Of a DNA stretch of 23,971 bases, positions 23,960 to 23,971 are shown one piece after another. The stretch comes from Hellea sp964472905. GTDB lineage: Bacteria; Pseudomonadota; Alphaproteobacteria; Caulobacterales; Maricaulaceae. The translations under genes were made by a program, and so were the position numbers. The stretch is from assembly GCA_964472905.1 (NCBI GenBank), contig CAYYMI010000038.1:1-23971 (forward strand), written 5' to 3'. Position 1 is the stretch's first letter. The number at the start of each line of letters is the position of its first letter. The notes beneath the pieces were generated by a model. It was not told where the DNA came from. It worked only from the letters and a program-made list of their open reading frames with translations, and did no database searches.

Positions 23960-23971
23960 GGACTGTTACTC

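Noticed and set aside
1..23971. tRNA, rRNA, CRISPR, IS, phage or toxin-antitoxin elements
   Set aside because: I found no repeated spacers, transposase motifs, terminal inverted repeats, T-loop signatures or toxin-antitoxin pairs; intergenic gaps are short and almost all space is housekeeping or envelope coding sequence.

Overview
This window reads as chromosomal DNA of an alphaproteobacterium, probably a marine, Maricaulales/Hyphomonadaceae-like member of the Caulobacterales side of the class. The inference rests on class-typical genes (UPF0262, DUF2948, the DnaA-related regulator HdaA, a DUF2066 protein beside it, YacG next to a short RNase E/G and Maf), a moderate GC content by eye, and exported TolB-propeller/amidohydrolase and M28 proteins. 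Nearly all of it is coding. I see no tRNA, rRNA, CRISPR array, insertion sequence or prophage gene, and no gene-free stretch above 300 bases.

Layout, left to right. (1) 1-1541, plus strand: a possible 3' tail of an upstream gene, then a short-chain dehydrogenase-like protein and a DsbA-fold isomerase. (2) 1538-6308, minus strand: a housekeeping cluster in transcription order murA, DUF2948, UPF0262, low-molecular-weight phosphatase, infA, maf, short RNase E/G, yacG, mostly with 1-4 base overlaps or short gaps. Upstream of murA is a 47-codon basic ORF (6392-6535). (3) 6618-12343, plus strand: a membrane fatty acid desaturase, an M28-type lipoprotein peptidase, and a 1116-residue exported propeller-amidohydrolase, which runs to within 4 bases of the convergent pyruvate kinase gene. 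(4) 12348-14878, minus strand: pyk and a glycine-zipper/LysM lipoprotein. (5) 15031-18337, plus strand: a tight four-gene unit of dienelactone hydrolase, rnd, rluA and an SDR. (6) 18334-19982, minus strand: DUF2066 protein then hdaA. (7) 20107-21694, plus strand: purM and purN, overlapping. (8) 21838-23397, plus strand: a TadE/G-like von Willebrand A protein, a strong bidirectional terminator, then ndk on the minus strand.

Themes: cell-wall precursor synthesis (MurA), translation initiation (IF-1), RNA processing (RNase D, RNase E/G, RluA), nucleotide metabolism (PurM, PurN, Ndk, Maf), control of DNA replication and topology (HdaA, YacG), and envelope proteins (LysM lipoprotein, M28 lipoprotein, propeller-amidohydrolase, vWA protein).

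I found no convincing undescribed multi-gene system. The points worth a second look are local: apparently missing neighbours in two conserved gene strings (hisD, and ppk/ppx), a TTG-started infA, substituted catalytic residues in an SDR and an M28 peptidase, an unlisted small basic ORF, a conflict between promoter and start codon at the desaturase, and an isolated TadG-like vWA gene.
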